From positions 41,470 to 105,469 of the forward strand of contig CAJNYU010001829.1 in the NCBI GenBank assembly GCA_905331475.1: a stretch of DNA of 64,000 nt, read 5' to 3'. Under the pieces are notes generated by a model. It had not been told where the DNA came from. It ran no database searches and saw only the letters and a program-made list of their open reading frames with translations. Numbering within the stretch: position 1 is the stretch's first letter; each line of letters starts with the position of its first letter. The position numbers were made by a program, and so were the translations under genes. Positions 12,347 to 23,910 of the stretch are shown in pieces. Source of the DNA: Rotaria socialis (Eukaryota; Rotifera; Eurotatoria; Philodinida; Philodinidae).

Positions 12347-13994
12347 CTACTTTTTGAAGATGTTTGCGATCAACTGTTTTTTTCGTATTTTTTCCATGTA
12401 TGACTTTTGCTCTAGTACATCTTCATGATCAGGTGGAAGTGTCTTGAGCAGCTGGTCGATCCCTTTCTGAGAAAATTCTGCAGCTTTGTCGTATTGTTGA
12501 AGGCCAGTCAATGTCGATGCTATGCTAAGATATGTCGTAGCAATTGTTGCAGCATTGTCCGGCAAAGTTCGCAATTCAATTGACAATGTCTTCTGTTGAC
12601 AAGATAATGCCTCAGTAAAGTTTTGGAGATGCACATAAGTACGAGCTATATTGAAGTAGATAGGTGCTAATGATTTGTCATCTTCATTCTTCACTTTAAG
12701 AATTTCAGTCAGACCCTCTTGATAATAGCGAATTGCTTCTGAATGTCTACCAAGGATTTGAAGAATAGTTCCTACATGGTAAAGATATTGACCAAATTGT
12801 ACTGCGTCAGGGTTCGGACGTTTTCGGAGTTGATTAACTGCATCGTGTGCATATTTTAATGCTTCATTACGTTTCGACATATTTTTGTAGACAGTGGAAA
12901 TTTTATGATAGGTCACAGCAATCGTTGGATCATCGTCGTCACAAGATTTCTGTTCAATATCTAACGTTTTCTGATAGAAAGACAATGCCTCAACATCATG
13001 ATTTAGTTCACTATGGCATTCAGCTAAACGATAATAAATGCCACCTAATGATTCATCTTCATGGCCAACAATTGTACTAATACTGGCTATGCATTCATTA
13101 TAATAAAGAATAGCTTCAGAAGGTTTGCCTTGCTTATAAAGAACATGCCCAACTTGACAAAGATATTGACTAAGTTTGGTTGGATCAGGATTCGACTGTA
13201 GTCGAAGTTGTGTAACTGCAGCATGCGCATATTTCAATGCATCGCTATACTTGGACAGTTTGAGATTAACTTCTGACATCTTTACATAAGTCGTAGCAAT
13301 TGTGGGAGCATCATCCGGTAATGTGCGCAATTCAATTTCTAATGTCTTCTGGTAGGAAGATAGTGCCTCAGTAAATTTATTCGTTTTCATATATACATCG
13401 CCTTGATTAAAGTAGGCGATTGATAATGATTCTTCATCATTATCTGTGTCGATATGAGCTAAAGCCAAGCCTTCTTCATAATAACGAATTGCTTCCATAT
13501 TGTTTCCTTGATTTTGAAGCACAAGTCCTATTTGACGTTTATATCGTCCAAGTGATGTTGGATCAGGATCAGATCGTTTTTGAAGTTGTTCTTCTGCTTT
13601 TCGTGCACATTCTAATGCCTCGCTATATTTTAACATGCCAACATATGCCGTAGACATATTGTAATAACTCAGAGCGATGGTTGGATGATTTTCAGCTAAA
13701 GAACTTTGCTCGATTTTTAATGCTTTTTGATAATATGGGATTGACTCTGCAAATTTCTTTTGTTTATAATAGGCACGAGCCAGATGATTGTATGTTGATG
13801 CAATTGACGGATGATTGGGTAATAAATACTTTTGTTGAGTAGTTAATGCGCATTGAAAATGACCGATGGCGTCATTATAAGAACCTTGTGAAAGACTTAT
13901 TTGTCCAGCCCATATCGACGATTGCACCAAAGAATTAGGATCAGGATTTGTGGCTTTCTGGTTGATGTCTTGTGCTTGTTTTTTGAAGGATGCT
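12347..13994 (-). CDS. Kinesin-light-chain-like TPR protein
   Basis: A long uninterrupted frame (stop at 12347-12349) encodes about twelve tandem tetratricopeptide repeats of the 42-residue kinesin-light-chain/nephrocystin type. Recurrent signatures are SIASTYNHLARAYYKQKKFAES, ALKIEQ, TLPDDAPTIATTY and SEAIRYYQEGL. Such arrays form a superhelical scaffold for protein-protein binding. The C-terminus EKIRKKQLIANIFKK is basic. The coding frame continues upstream of 13930 to a likely splice acceptor near 13994 (pyrimidine-rich TTTCTTCTTTCTCAG, then TCCTTCAAAAAACAA), so a short 5' exon is expected. I could not place it with a consistent phase; the nearest ATG-donor candidate near 14080-14060 does not fit. 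The product is therefore at least ~545 residues with an uncertain N-terminus. No catalytic domain is visible. TPR arrays of this kind are heavily expanded in bdelloids, sometimes after ADP-ribosyltransferase domains, but none is seen here. Confidence 0.85.
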
Positions 13995-14649
13995 GAGAAA
14001 GAAGAAACAATTTCTTTACTTAATTCATAAAGATTTAATCATCTAGGAAGAAACGCATACCATCTTTTCGATATCAACCATAGGCCAACTCACATTCTAG
14101 TGTTCTACTTTGAAGTTTGACTCAAAAACAAAAGGCTTATAATTAAAAATACTGTTTTCGTTCAAATCTTGAAATTAACATAGATTTGAAAAACTGAGCT
14201 TCAGTAAATTGTAAATTTCTGTTTCACTTTATCATATTTTTCAGTTTTGCTACAAACTTCGATTGAAATTTTCTGATGCAGTCATGGATGAGAGGAAATG
14301 TTTCGTTTATTTTGATACTTTTTATTGTACATGAAGTAGTCGAGGAGGCAATCGTAATTGTTATATTTTTAACTATTAACTTTAACAATCATGAACAGTT
14401 ATAATTTCTGGTAAAAGTTTATTTCAAAACTTAGAATCTAAAGAAAGCGCATAAAACGTAAGAACCAATTCCAAAGTTAAAAACAAAACAAAAGTTCAAA
14501 AACATTTTTCCATTATCGAATCTATACATCTAACAGTAGCATTTCATTTTAATGGTGATATTGAGAACACTGCTAACCGTGAATGTTGGCCCGATGGTAA
14601 AATCTTCTCAACAATAAATCAATAGTCATTATAGACGAGAAATAATCCG
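13995..14649. other. Intergenic, 5' flank of the TPR gene
   Basis: AT-rich sequence. It should contain the missing first exon and promoter of the TPR gene, but no exon could be placed confidently. Confidence 0.5.
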
Positions 14650-15429
14650 GGGTGGTCCCTTTTCGTCCTCATTTTGTTTTACGGCCATCGGTCGGAGAAG
14701 TCCATTCCGAACTTCAGTTTCCGGATGTTCGGAATGAAAAAGACCGGGTGTTCGGAATGAAAGTCGTCTAGATGTTCGGAACGGAAAATACAGGATGTTC
14801 GGAACATAAAATGACAGATGTTCGAGACAAAAAATGACCGATGTTCGGAACGAAAAAACACAGGATGTTTGGAAGAGAAAATAATTTTTTTATAACATAG
14901 TCTATTTTCTTTTATTTCCTAGTATAGTCTTTCACAAAAAAAAGCATAAGACAACAAAAGTTTATACAAGTGAGAGAATAAATAACTTTTGTAAGAAAAA
15001 TATTTTATGTCTAATGTTTTTTTGAAGCATGTCTTGTTTTTTTCTTTTTTGGAATTTGTTTAATATTGGCATCATCTGTTTCGTCTACTTTTTCTTTCAC
15101 TTAATGAACTGCTGGCTGCACATTTATGAGAATTATTAGTAAATTTTTTGTTACCAGCACCTACCCTTTATAAAACAGAGAAGTTTATAGTTTTACTACT
15201 CATTCCCACTATAAAACATACACCAAAATTCATTTCCAACATTCAGTATTTTTTCGTTCCGAACGTCGGTCATTTTTTATTCCGAACATCTGTCACTTTA
15301 TGTTCCGAACATCCTGTATTTTTTCGTTCCGAACATCCGGAAAATAGATTTTATTTTTTATATCCGATTTCGAACATCCGGTCAAATAACCTGATGTCCG
15401 GAAGAGTGAGGACGAAAAGGGACGCACCC
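14650..15429. mobile_element. Foldback element built of ~23-bp GTTCGGAAC repeat arrays
   Basis: Termini GGGTGGTCCCTTTTCGTCC (left) and GGACGAAAAGGGACGCACCC (right) are inverted repeats differing by a single indel near the end. The left arm (about 14700-14870) is a tandem array of ~23-bp units with consensus GATGTTCGGAACGAAAAATA. The right arm (about 15245-15385) carries the same units in inverse orientation (TTCCGAACATC). Each unit contains the self-complementary core GTTCGGAAC. The ~370-bp middle is ordinary AT-rich DNA without coding signal. I could not identify a target-site duplication. The right end abuts the FLYWCH gene fragment exactly where its homology stops. Confidence 0.75.
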
Positions 15430-15862
15430 ATGTTGTCGACGACTAGTTCTCAAAAGTGTTTCACTTTCAGGTAGTTGATCGGCGGTATCTAAAGGAAAAG
15501 ATCTCATTGCAGAATGTAAAATTGTGCTTGATGATTCTTCGGTTTCAGGGACTCGTAATTTTATTTTATTTTTGAGTTCCAGTACTGGAACCAGATCTGG
15601 TTTTGACGCGTAGCAGTGTTCAGTAGGTGCAGAAACAATTACATCCATAGTCGAATTGGTATTGGTATGGCAACGACCTAAAAGAAGATAAAAACAAAGT
15701 ACAAATAATTAATTTTTTTGTTTTACCTTTGCAATCTCTGTTCTGACAACGAAAAATCAATTTAACATCAGTTTTTCGTTCTAAAGTATAAACATAACCT
15801 TCATAACCAATCACAGCTTTCCCATTTTCACTTGTAAATTTTTTAATTGGGTGTGTACTCAT
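15430..15862 (-). pseudogene. Truncated FLYWCH-type zinc-finger gene
   Basis: The start ATG near 15860-15862 begins MSTHPIKKF. It is followed by a FLYWCH-like module (GYEGYVYTLERKTDVKLIFRCQNRDCKG) that ends at a GT donor around 15727. After an intron of about 50 bp the frame resumes with C-H residues (GRCHTN) and a linker with LELKNKIKLR, TEESSSTILHSAMRSFPL and SETLLRTSRRQ. In rotifers such modules commonly precede a MULE-type transposase-like domain, but here homology ends at about 15430, where the foldback element begins. No continuation was recognised on the far side. It is therefore a 5' fragment, probably non-functional. FLYWCH domains bind DNA. Confidence 0.65.
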
Positions 15863-16183
15863 CACTTTTCTGAATAGATAATTGTATGAATATTGGCAAG
15901 AAATATCTTCTGTCGCTGAGGAGAGTTATTTTATATTTATTTTAAAAATTAATGTTTTTTTCTGATTTTCCCAAAATCCTATTAAATTATTTGTTTTTTT
16001 CTTGAGATTCATAACGCAGTCTACAAAGTTCGTGGGCTTATTCAATTAATTAAACATAGTCTACTTGATTCAATTACATCAAGCGACATGTCATATTCGC
16101 TTTCATTAATTTACATTGCCGCCAATCGTCCGTGCGACGAATCGTGCATCGGGCGAATTATCCACGCGACGAATTAACATAGT
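15863..16183. other. Short intergenic stretch with CGACGAAT repeats
   Basis: AT-rich, except for 16118-16168, where CGTGCGACGAATCGTGCATCGG and a second GCGACGAATT occur close together. This may be a remnant of a GC-motif element similar in style to the foldback elements. No gene is seen. Confidence 0.4.
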
Positions 16184-16459
16184 ACCTTTCGATCATGCTA
16201 TTTGTTCACGTTTTTCTTATTTGTCTACTTATTTTTCCACTTGCTATAATGAAACTTTATTCAACCATAACTCGAACCTTTCCCAAATCTGCATTACAAA
16301 GAACTATTGAAAATTTCGTTTTTAATACACTTCTTCCTTGTGTTTTACTTACATTGTGGAATGTCTTTCTACGTTTATGCATTGAGTGGAGGATGACTAT
16401 TCCGTAAAGCTATATTTACTTTTGTGAATGTATTACGTCAAAGAATTGGGCATCGATAA
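16184..16459 (+). pseudogene. Rhodopsin-like GPCR fragment (TM6-TM7 and tail)
   Basis: The sequence from LSIMLFVHVFLICLL onward aligns with the C-terminal quarter of the GPCR at 22891-23910 (LSIMLLVQIFLICLF). Homology passes through TM6, the KLYSTITRTFPKSAL loop, TM7 and the cytoplasmic tail. A frame change is needed near 16343 (CVLLT to FYLHCGMSFYVYAL), and a TGA replaces the Arg codon of the SGGRLFRK motif at about 16390. The reading then continues to a TAA near 16457. No upstream TM1-TM5 sequence is present. It is a truncated, frameshifted relic of the same receptor family. Confidence 0.82.
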
Positions 16460-19440
16460 GATTTAAGGTTTTTTTAAAATTTATTGAATAAAATCAACCT
16501 CGATTCACTACTCTGGTATCTCAATTCAAGATAATTATTAATTCTGTACAGTGAGTGATGCTGTAGATGTTTTCATATATATTAAAAAAATATGAGTGAG
16601 CTCCATTGTAATGTAGTGGAATAGGCTAAATAATATAAGATATTGAGATAGTTTTCATCAGAAAAAGATCTCAAAATAACAGAGAAATGAATTTGATGAA
16701 CACAGGAGTATAGCTTCAGGCCTGAAACGTTAATGGAATTGTCAAAAAAACTCTTGGCTTACACAAGCATAGGTTGCATGTACTGATGACATATAGGATC
16801 ACTATATATCTAGAGGTATTAATATGAGTCTTGTCTCGCGGAATATAAGATGACTGTTTTTGACGCTAAGCAATGTATTAGAAACGAGATGGATATTTTC
16901 TTAAGAAGAAAATTACACGAGAATACACCCGATACAAATGCGAATAATTAGACAATGCATTAGTATCTGTGACTCGAACATTCTTACGTGAGGTGAAACA
17001 TGAGGTTAAAGAAAAAATCTCTCAATGTCATCCGAATTATTCACTGCCTTCAGCACTTAGCAAAAAAGAAAAATTCGGTGTTCATGTCTGAATATTAGAA
17101 TTGTTTTATTGTTCGATTGTGATAAGGATAAGAATGGTAATAATGATCTTTTATTTAGGCAACAATTTGATTCTCAAGTTTAGCTCATATCCGTGTCTAA
17201 ACTCTTCTACTTGGCTCGATTATAAGATCTTCAGTCATTTTATTTGATTAATTGAAACCAAAAATGATGCCGAAATCGTCGAAATATATGTCAGCGTTTC
17301 ATATGTGGCAATGTCTCATCATGTTTTCAAGATGATTTGTCGCCATCTAGAAACCGTCGAAGTCTGAGTGCATTTTTATTTCTGTTTGTGACAACAGACT
17401 GAGCATCCGGACATTTTTAGATAATTGTTGCAAATAAATATAATCATATTCACAAGCCCACATTTTCAAAAAACAAAATTATATGAATAGAGAAATAGCA
17501 TAACAAGAGACAGAAGAAGTCGATATCAATAATTGTTAGATATTCAGATAATTTGTACATCATATATTGCTGACTTTTTCACCATGCCGCACTACAAATC
17601 AAACGATCTATTACATAAGCTATAAATATTCCACGATATTTTCAAATCTTAAGATATGTACACAGAAGAAACTATATAGTTTATTTGGATGTTCAATATT
17701 AATCTTCTTCTTTTCCTCATCGAAATTATTGATCGCAATTCATAGATTTCACATGAAAGTGCAAGGGATACCATCGACAAAATTTCGCTGAAAATAATTG
17801 ACTCGTGATAATTGTTGCTTTACTATAGAGTAGAAAATGAATGTGCATTTTTAATAAGCTCATGAAATTCACCAGATCTGTTACCGATAATTCATCCAGT
17901 AGTACCGTTTTCTATACAGTCAGTTAATATTATCATATATGAATAAAACCTTTAAAATGGTTGTCTCGAGCTGTCAACTCATTTATACTAGGCTTATTTC
18001 TCGAATTGATTTACGTTTAATGGAAAAAGTTTTCAGCACCCATCTACATACAACGGAAGCCATATAGTTGAAGAGAGACAACGTCTTGCGTCTACTTATA
18101 AAAGAATACATTCGAATATTTATGATCAATACCAAAGACTTTCAAAATAGAAGACTTAGAAATTTCAAAGCACATATGCCAAGCCAGGGATTGCTTATTA
18201 CATAGCTGACGAGTTATTTCAGTAAAGCATATGATATAGCCAAAAAGACAAAATATATTTCGAATATTTTCATAGTACTTAGTTGAAAAAGATAAATCAA
18301 CTAAAATATCTTGTGAAACTGTATTACAAAGTTTATGTGTAAATGTGATATCACCAAGAAGTTTGACAGTATCATCTTCATAAGACTTTTGAAAGATTAG
18401 CAATAACAACAGCTGAATATATGAGAATAATTTCTGTATAAATGAGATTCTGAATATAGGTCACGAATAAAATAAGCAACTTATTCAAAGTTAACAAAAG
18501 ACAGGAGTGCTGCATTTTTAGGTTATTATTAAAGTTGTTCTGAAATCATCATATAATAATGTTGTTCTTTGAATGAAAGTATTACTATCAGAAGTTTTCT
18601 CTTGCAAGAGGCAACAATCAGTATTTAGCATCGTTCTTTAAGTGTCTCTACGGAAGATTTACGTATTTTTATGACAAAATAAATATGTGACCTGCATTAA
18701 AAACTACATATTTTGAGAGTAAAAATGCAAAGAGAAAAATAAAACATCAATCAAGTAATCAAAATAGAGATATACTAGTGTCTTCTCAATAATAAACATT
18801 CTTTTTTCATGAATCAACAAATATTTGCAAATAGCATATTTCTAGGTATTAAATGATAATACTTGTTTTTCTTTCATCTACCACTATTTGTTCCATTAGG
18901 CAAAAGAAAAAGGTCGAACTCATACAAATCTCCATTATGCATGACTGTTTCATTTTTTGTTTTCCAACGTATAAAACAACTGGGTAGCCAGTTGGATGCT
19001 GAGAATCATTTTTTTCTAGCGATCTATTGTTACTAGTTCGAAAAATCATCAAATATAAGAAGTTCGAAAGTGATGAATGTGTCTCAAATGCATTCCCATT
19101 CAATGAACAAGATGATGTGGTTCAACGATACGAATAATGATGGGAAAATATCTAAAAATCCTCATCGAAGGTAAGGCGATGTCTTAGAGCAGAACTACAT
19201 TTAAAAAATGGCCAGTGGTATATATTTTTAACTTCATATCTACCTGAAAAGAATTTATTGAACTATTGCTAAATAATATTTTCGAAGCAAAATACTTCAA
19301 ATAAATTCTAAATGCAGAGAGAACATATATATTCAGCAATCCATAAAATATTAATCCTATAAAATTTGATCTCACCAGTATGTTAGGCGGAAAATAGCTC
19401 TCATATATTTGTCCAATTTAAAGATTTTGTTGTAATCTTA
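16460..19440. other. Long region without an assignable gene
   Basis: AT-rich. Three minus-strand open frames (18092-18409, 18849-19103, 19184-19375) are longer than the local background and could be exons of one unrecognised minus-strand gene. I see no conserved motif or consistent splice chain, so none is called. The extreme right end should hold the missing 5' exon(s) of the NHL gene. Confidence 0.4.
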
Positions 19441-20960
19441 GAAAATGTGCCTTTTCTATTGCGTGTGTGATAATTGGACTATTGATATGTGGCATCGCAC
19501 TGGGCGTTGGTCTTGGATTACATTTAGGTTCTACTTCAAATAATGATGCAACCACTATATCTTCAACGAGTCAAGCAAATGCATCAACAACAGGTATAGA
19601 ATTTCATTTAGATCTCTCCCTGTATAAATGTAAATATATTTTATAAAGTAGGACAAAACACAGCAACAACAATGGTTGGTAAGTTTGAATGTTCTGTTTC
19701 AAAATAAAGTACCTATTGAAACCCGATGATTTAGCGAACATAACATCATTATCTACGAGTTCAACTAATACTATACTGATCAACTCAAGTACGTTGGTAC
19801 CAACAATATCAATGACAACGAATGTATCACTAATTTCAACGTCTTCAACGGCATCGATAGCCACACCCACCACTTCGACCACATCAATCACTTGGACATC
19901 CTCAACAACTTCGATCACACCCACCACTTCGACAACCTCGACTACTTCGATCACACCCACCACTTCGACAACCTCGACTACTACAGCACCGACGTATTGT
20001 TAGTGTAGCTTCCCTTGTTTTACCGATAATTATCAAATCGAATGCTTTTAGGTCCAAACTGGACATGGAACGGCACTGGAATAATAGTTGCTGGTACGGG
20101 AACTAGTGGTTCTGCATTAAACGCACTAAACCAACCGTGGAATATATTTATCGATTCATTAACAGATATTCTTTATGTCGCTGATTCACTAAACCATCGC
20201 ATTATCAAATATCTACCCAATGCAACATCTGGAATAGTCGTAGCTGGCACTGGTAGTAGTAGTTCACTATCTAACGGGTTAAATACACCAAAAGATGTAT
20301 TTGTGGACTCATCAGGAAATATTTTCGTTGCTGATTCTGTAAATCATCGTATACAATTTTTTCCAAATGGCAGCTTAACAGCCTCAACAATTTCAACAAC
20401 TTGGAATGTTGGCACGTTAAATGGAGTCTTTTTTTTACAATAAGACAACTTATGCAAGCGATTTTGATAATAGTGCTGTGTGGGCGAACGGTACGGCTGT
20501 AGCTGGTAATCAAGGAGCCGGTAGTAATTTGAACCAATTGAATCAACCGCAAGGCTTCACCATCGATACGCAGTATAACAAAAGTACGATGTATATAGCA
20601 AATTCAAATCAACACACTATAGTTCAATGGCTACCAGGTGCATCAGCAGGTACCATAGTCGCTGGTATAAATGGTGTGCGAAATGGTCTAAATACGACGT
20701 TTGATTTTCCATTAGCTATAAAACTTGATTCTTATGCCAATCTATTCATTGCTGACAATAATAATCATCGTATTCAACTGTATTGTCGATATCCAAATGT
20801 TAGTTCAACCGGACGAACTATAGCAGGCACATCAGGGATATCTGGAAGCACACAAACGTTGCTAAAATATCCAGCTGGACTTGCTTTAGATTCATTGTTG
20901 AATTTATACGTTTCGGACACGAGCAATAATAGAGTACTAAAATTTATGCGTATTACGTAA
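19441..20960 (+). CDS. Single-pass membrane NHL-repeat protein with Thr/Ser stalk; frameshift in a T run
   Basis: After an acceptor near 19443, an exon encodes one hydrophobic membrane segment (ACVIIGLLICGIALGVGLG) and ends at the donor after TTG (about 19593). A Thr/Ser-rich stalk follows (19734-20002: repeats of TTSTTSITPTTS), probably O-glycosylated. The stalk is spliced at TAT-T|GTTAGT to a GT|CCAAAC exon, giving TYCPNWTWNG. The NHL beta-propeller region begins at 20052, with repeats such as GLNTPKDVFVDSSGNIFVAD, NHRIQFF and KYPAGLALDSLLNLYVSD and about five or six blades before the TAA at 20958-20960. The frame breaks inside an eight-T run (20429-20436): with one T fewer it stays open throughout. 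This is either a real null allele or a homopolymer error. The upstream cytoplasmic exon was not located. NHL propellers mediate binding; the ligand is unknown. A related gene lies at 36547-38541. Confidence 0.75.
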
Positions 20961-22890
20961 AAACTTGACTTTCATTTTTTTGCTTTGTGTTTTTTTCAAA
21001 TCAAATTTATCTATCCCACTTTTTCTGCATGAATAAAAGTGAACATTTCTTTCATGGAATTAATCATTTTCTATATATATATATTTATAGTATGGCATCA
21101 GTCATCGTTTGTGCCAATCAGATACTGGTTCATATGAACTCACACATATAATGAGCTATTCATAAAAATGACTTGTTCTATAGATATGATTATTTAAATT
21201 ACCAAGACGCATCAGCGAGTAATAATATACTGGTTGCTAATCTTCGACTGTAGAATTAGCTTGTATATACACCTACATCTATTTCTTAGGTTTGCATCAC
21301 AAAAATGCTGACTTCGGATGCGTACGAGACGGACTACATGAATGCTTTGCTTCGCATTGCATTAATAATGCAAATCAGAAATGCATAAAATATAACTTGA
21401 TCTACTTCTTTTCTTTACTATTTATATTGCATATTTTTATGCGTAATATTCATAAAATGTTTTCGGTTATTAATATTTTTTCTGTATTTTGTTATATTCT
21501 ACGTTTTGTAACTTGTTTTGATCATTGCCAGTGATCCTTCTGGATAATGTATTGTGAATAAAAAAAATATTTTATTTCACACATGGCATATATTTTATTT
21601 ACTCTGTTGTTCACTCTGAAAATTATTCTAATATCATAAATACCTATTTATCTCGATTAACTTCATAGAAGAACAGAATATATGGTATTTTTCATATCTC
21701 ATATTGAAGCAATACAGAAGAACATTATTTGGCAACAAAATTGCTGCAAAATATTTTTTATGAATAGCGACTGGGATACCAACCCTAGTATGAAGTCATT
21801 TTTATTTTTCGCTGAGCGTCCTGTAGTGTTCGATCATACAGGATTGATTTCATTTTATCTCTCCTATAACCTTCATTCTATAATATGAAGTCATTTTTGT
21901 TTTTCGTTGCGTGTTCTATCCACTGTTCGCCCAGGAAGACTTTTTTCTCTGTATTGTTTATTACCCAGAAGTTTTTTCCAGCAATGTTCAAGGACTGAAG
22001 TTTAGGAATTCTCCTGATACCTAGAAATCCCAGCCAAAAGAAATAATACCTTCGAGGAAACGAGAACTGATCAAGAAACCATCACATATCCTAATTCATT
22101 CTCCTATCCATTTCTTCACATTAAGTAATGTTAGGATAATATAACAAAATGCTTACAAAACAGATTCGAAAAATCTTTGAAAAATTCGTCTGTGAAAATT
22201 CTTGTAATCAGAAGTCAACAATATGGAGTATTTAGAAATTGATTCTTAGCTAGGAGATACGAATTAAATTTATTGTAGTTCTTTGACTTTATTGAAGGTT
22301 TTTCTCTAGTTTGTTGAAATGTGATTAAAACCAGTCATATCATTTGTCTGACTAAGAGTATACAAAATGGCGAATAATGATCAAAAAATGGTCTTCCTTG
22401 TCAGTTCAACATCATTTTCATCATCAAAAATAAAAACTAGTAATCAAGGAAATTATTTAGATTAGAAATTTTCTTGAAATTAAAAAGTAGCGAATTCCAT
22501 ATTTCAAAATATCGTTATTGCTTAGTCTCAATGTCATTACTATACTCAAGCTATGCTTACTTCTATCTATAACTCATTCAGTACTGCGGTTTGATGCTAT
22601 GATCTAACATTTCTATTGTATTCTCTTTCTTTTTTGTCATTAAACTATTGAGGGTTTACTCTTGAGATCATATCGATGAGTAAATATTTCGTTTGTTCTC
22701 TGCTCCTTTTTTTTTAAATAAGTTTGAAAAGAGCCTACGTCCCCCTAGGATGAATCATTATCTTTTGGTAGTAAATAATCATCCATTTGATAGAACTTTT
22801 CAATATCAGTCCCTTGAAGATAGATAAAGCTTTGCAGCTAGGAGTTCGATTCTAAGGAAGTTTATTCGGTTAAATAAAAACAGAAAAGGG
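20961..22890. other. Intergenic region with one interspersed repeat fragment
   Basis: No gene recognised. A stretch at about 21312-21365 (GACGGACTACATGAATGCTT and surrounding bases) recurs in diverged form at about 47770-47820, marking a dispersed repeat. Confidence 0.45.
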
Positions 22891-23910
22891 TCAGACACGT
22901 TGACACATAATCTTTTGGCGTAGTGAATTTACAAAACTATATATAGCTTTACGAAATAGTCGCCCTCCGCTCAATACATAAATATAGAATGGCATTCCAC
23001 AATATAAATAAAACACAAGAAGAACCACATTAAAAGCAAAGTTTTCAATAGTTATTCGTAATGCAGACTTGGCCAAGGATCGTGTCATGGTTGTATAGAG
23101 TTTCAATGCGGCAAGTGGCAAAGTAAATAGACAAATGAGAAAAATTTGAACAAGCAGCATGATCGAAAGGCGGCGATCCGTTTTTTTCTGTTCAGCTACA
23201 GTTGTATTGTTACCTATCATTGTACTCTGACCGATAGAATTATCTGCAGTGTTCTGCGCTGGGTGCAAACGAGATCGTGATTTGCGTATATTGAGGATGG
23301 TCATCGTACTAAAAATAATCATTAACATCAATGGACAAAGAATTGTAATCAGAGAAAGAGACAGATCATTTAAAATGCTGCACCAAACTGTCTTTGTGTA
23401 ACATTTGAGTGGAGTATTGGTGAGATTGGCTTCAAAACAATATAAATTTTGAGCTTCTGCTAAAGTTACACAGATGCTAACTATAATTGCACTGGTTTGA
23501 GCATTCTTTAATGTGCTTTTTTTTCGTAGATTACCATCAGTGCTCGATGCAAGCCATCGATCAGCGGTAGCCAACATGACAAGCCATGAACCAACTGATA
23601 TTCCACTGAATAGAAGACCAGCTCGAAGTTTGCAAAGAAATTGATTTACATTGGTAAGATCAGCAGACCATGTTGATAATGGCCGAGAAGTAAGACCAGC
23701 AGCAAGTCCAATACCATTGGCAATCGATGACGCAAGAAAGAGCCATGCACAAGGATTACATCGAAGAGCTCGTTGTGATAAAACACATACATTCATTGTG
23801 TTTCCAAAAATGCCAAATAGAAGAATGAATATTCCGAAGTAACGATTTAGTTGCATCGAAGCATTATTCAAAGCAGCAATACTACTGGCATCCGACGATG
23901 ACGACATGTT
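22891..23910 (-). CDS. Rhodopsin-like (class A) GPCR, bdelloid-type orphan receptor
   Basis: An intronless 339-residue protein. I start at the ATG at 23908-23910 (MSSSSDASS), because the open frame upstream lacks receptor features. Seven hydrophobic segments are visible. TM1 is YFGIFILLFGIFGNTMNVCVL with the class A Gly-Asn; TM2 is CAWLFLASSIANGIGLAAGL; TM3 follows a Cys (FLCKLRAGLLFSGISVGSW) and ends in ADRW in place of DRY. TM4 and TM5 flank an extracellular loop with Cys residues. An intracellular loop 3 of about 50 residues follows, and TM6 is SIMLLVQIFLICLFTLPL. TM7 ends in MPFYIYVLSGGRLFRKA, where NPxxY is replaced by FYIYVLSGG. Length and topology fit FMRFamide/peptide-receptor-like orphan GPCRs expanded in bdelloids; the ligand cannot be inferred. 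A truncated relative is at 16184-16459. Confidence 0.85.
   Translation of the reverse strand, partial: NMSSSSDASSIAALNNASMQLNRYFGIFILLFGIFGNTMNVCVLSQRALRCNPCAWLFLASSIANGIGLAAGLTSRPLSTWSADLTNVNQFLCKLRAGLLFSGISVGSWLVMLATADRWLASSTDGNLRKKSTLKNAQTSAIIVSICVTLAEAQNLYCFEANLTNTPLKCYTKTVWCSILNDLSLSLITILCPLMLMIIFSTMTILNIRKSRSRLHPAQNTADNSIGQSTMIGNNTTVAEQKKTDRRLSIMLLVQIFLICLFTLPLAALKLYTTMTRSLAKSALRITIENFAFNVVLLVFYLYCGMPFYIYVLSGGRLFRKAIYSFVNSLRQKIMCQRV

Noticed and set aside
18092-19375. Three minus-strand open frames as exons of one gene.
   Set aside because: No consistent splice chain or conserved motif; reported only as unassigned.
19604-19963. Minus-strand open frame of Val/Glu-rich repeats.
   Set aside because: It is the complement of the Thr/Ser-rich stalk exon of the NHL gene.
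22840-22858. GGAGTTCGATTCT, another tRNA T-arm-like word.
   Set aside because: No acceptor, D or anticodon stems around it.
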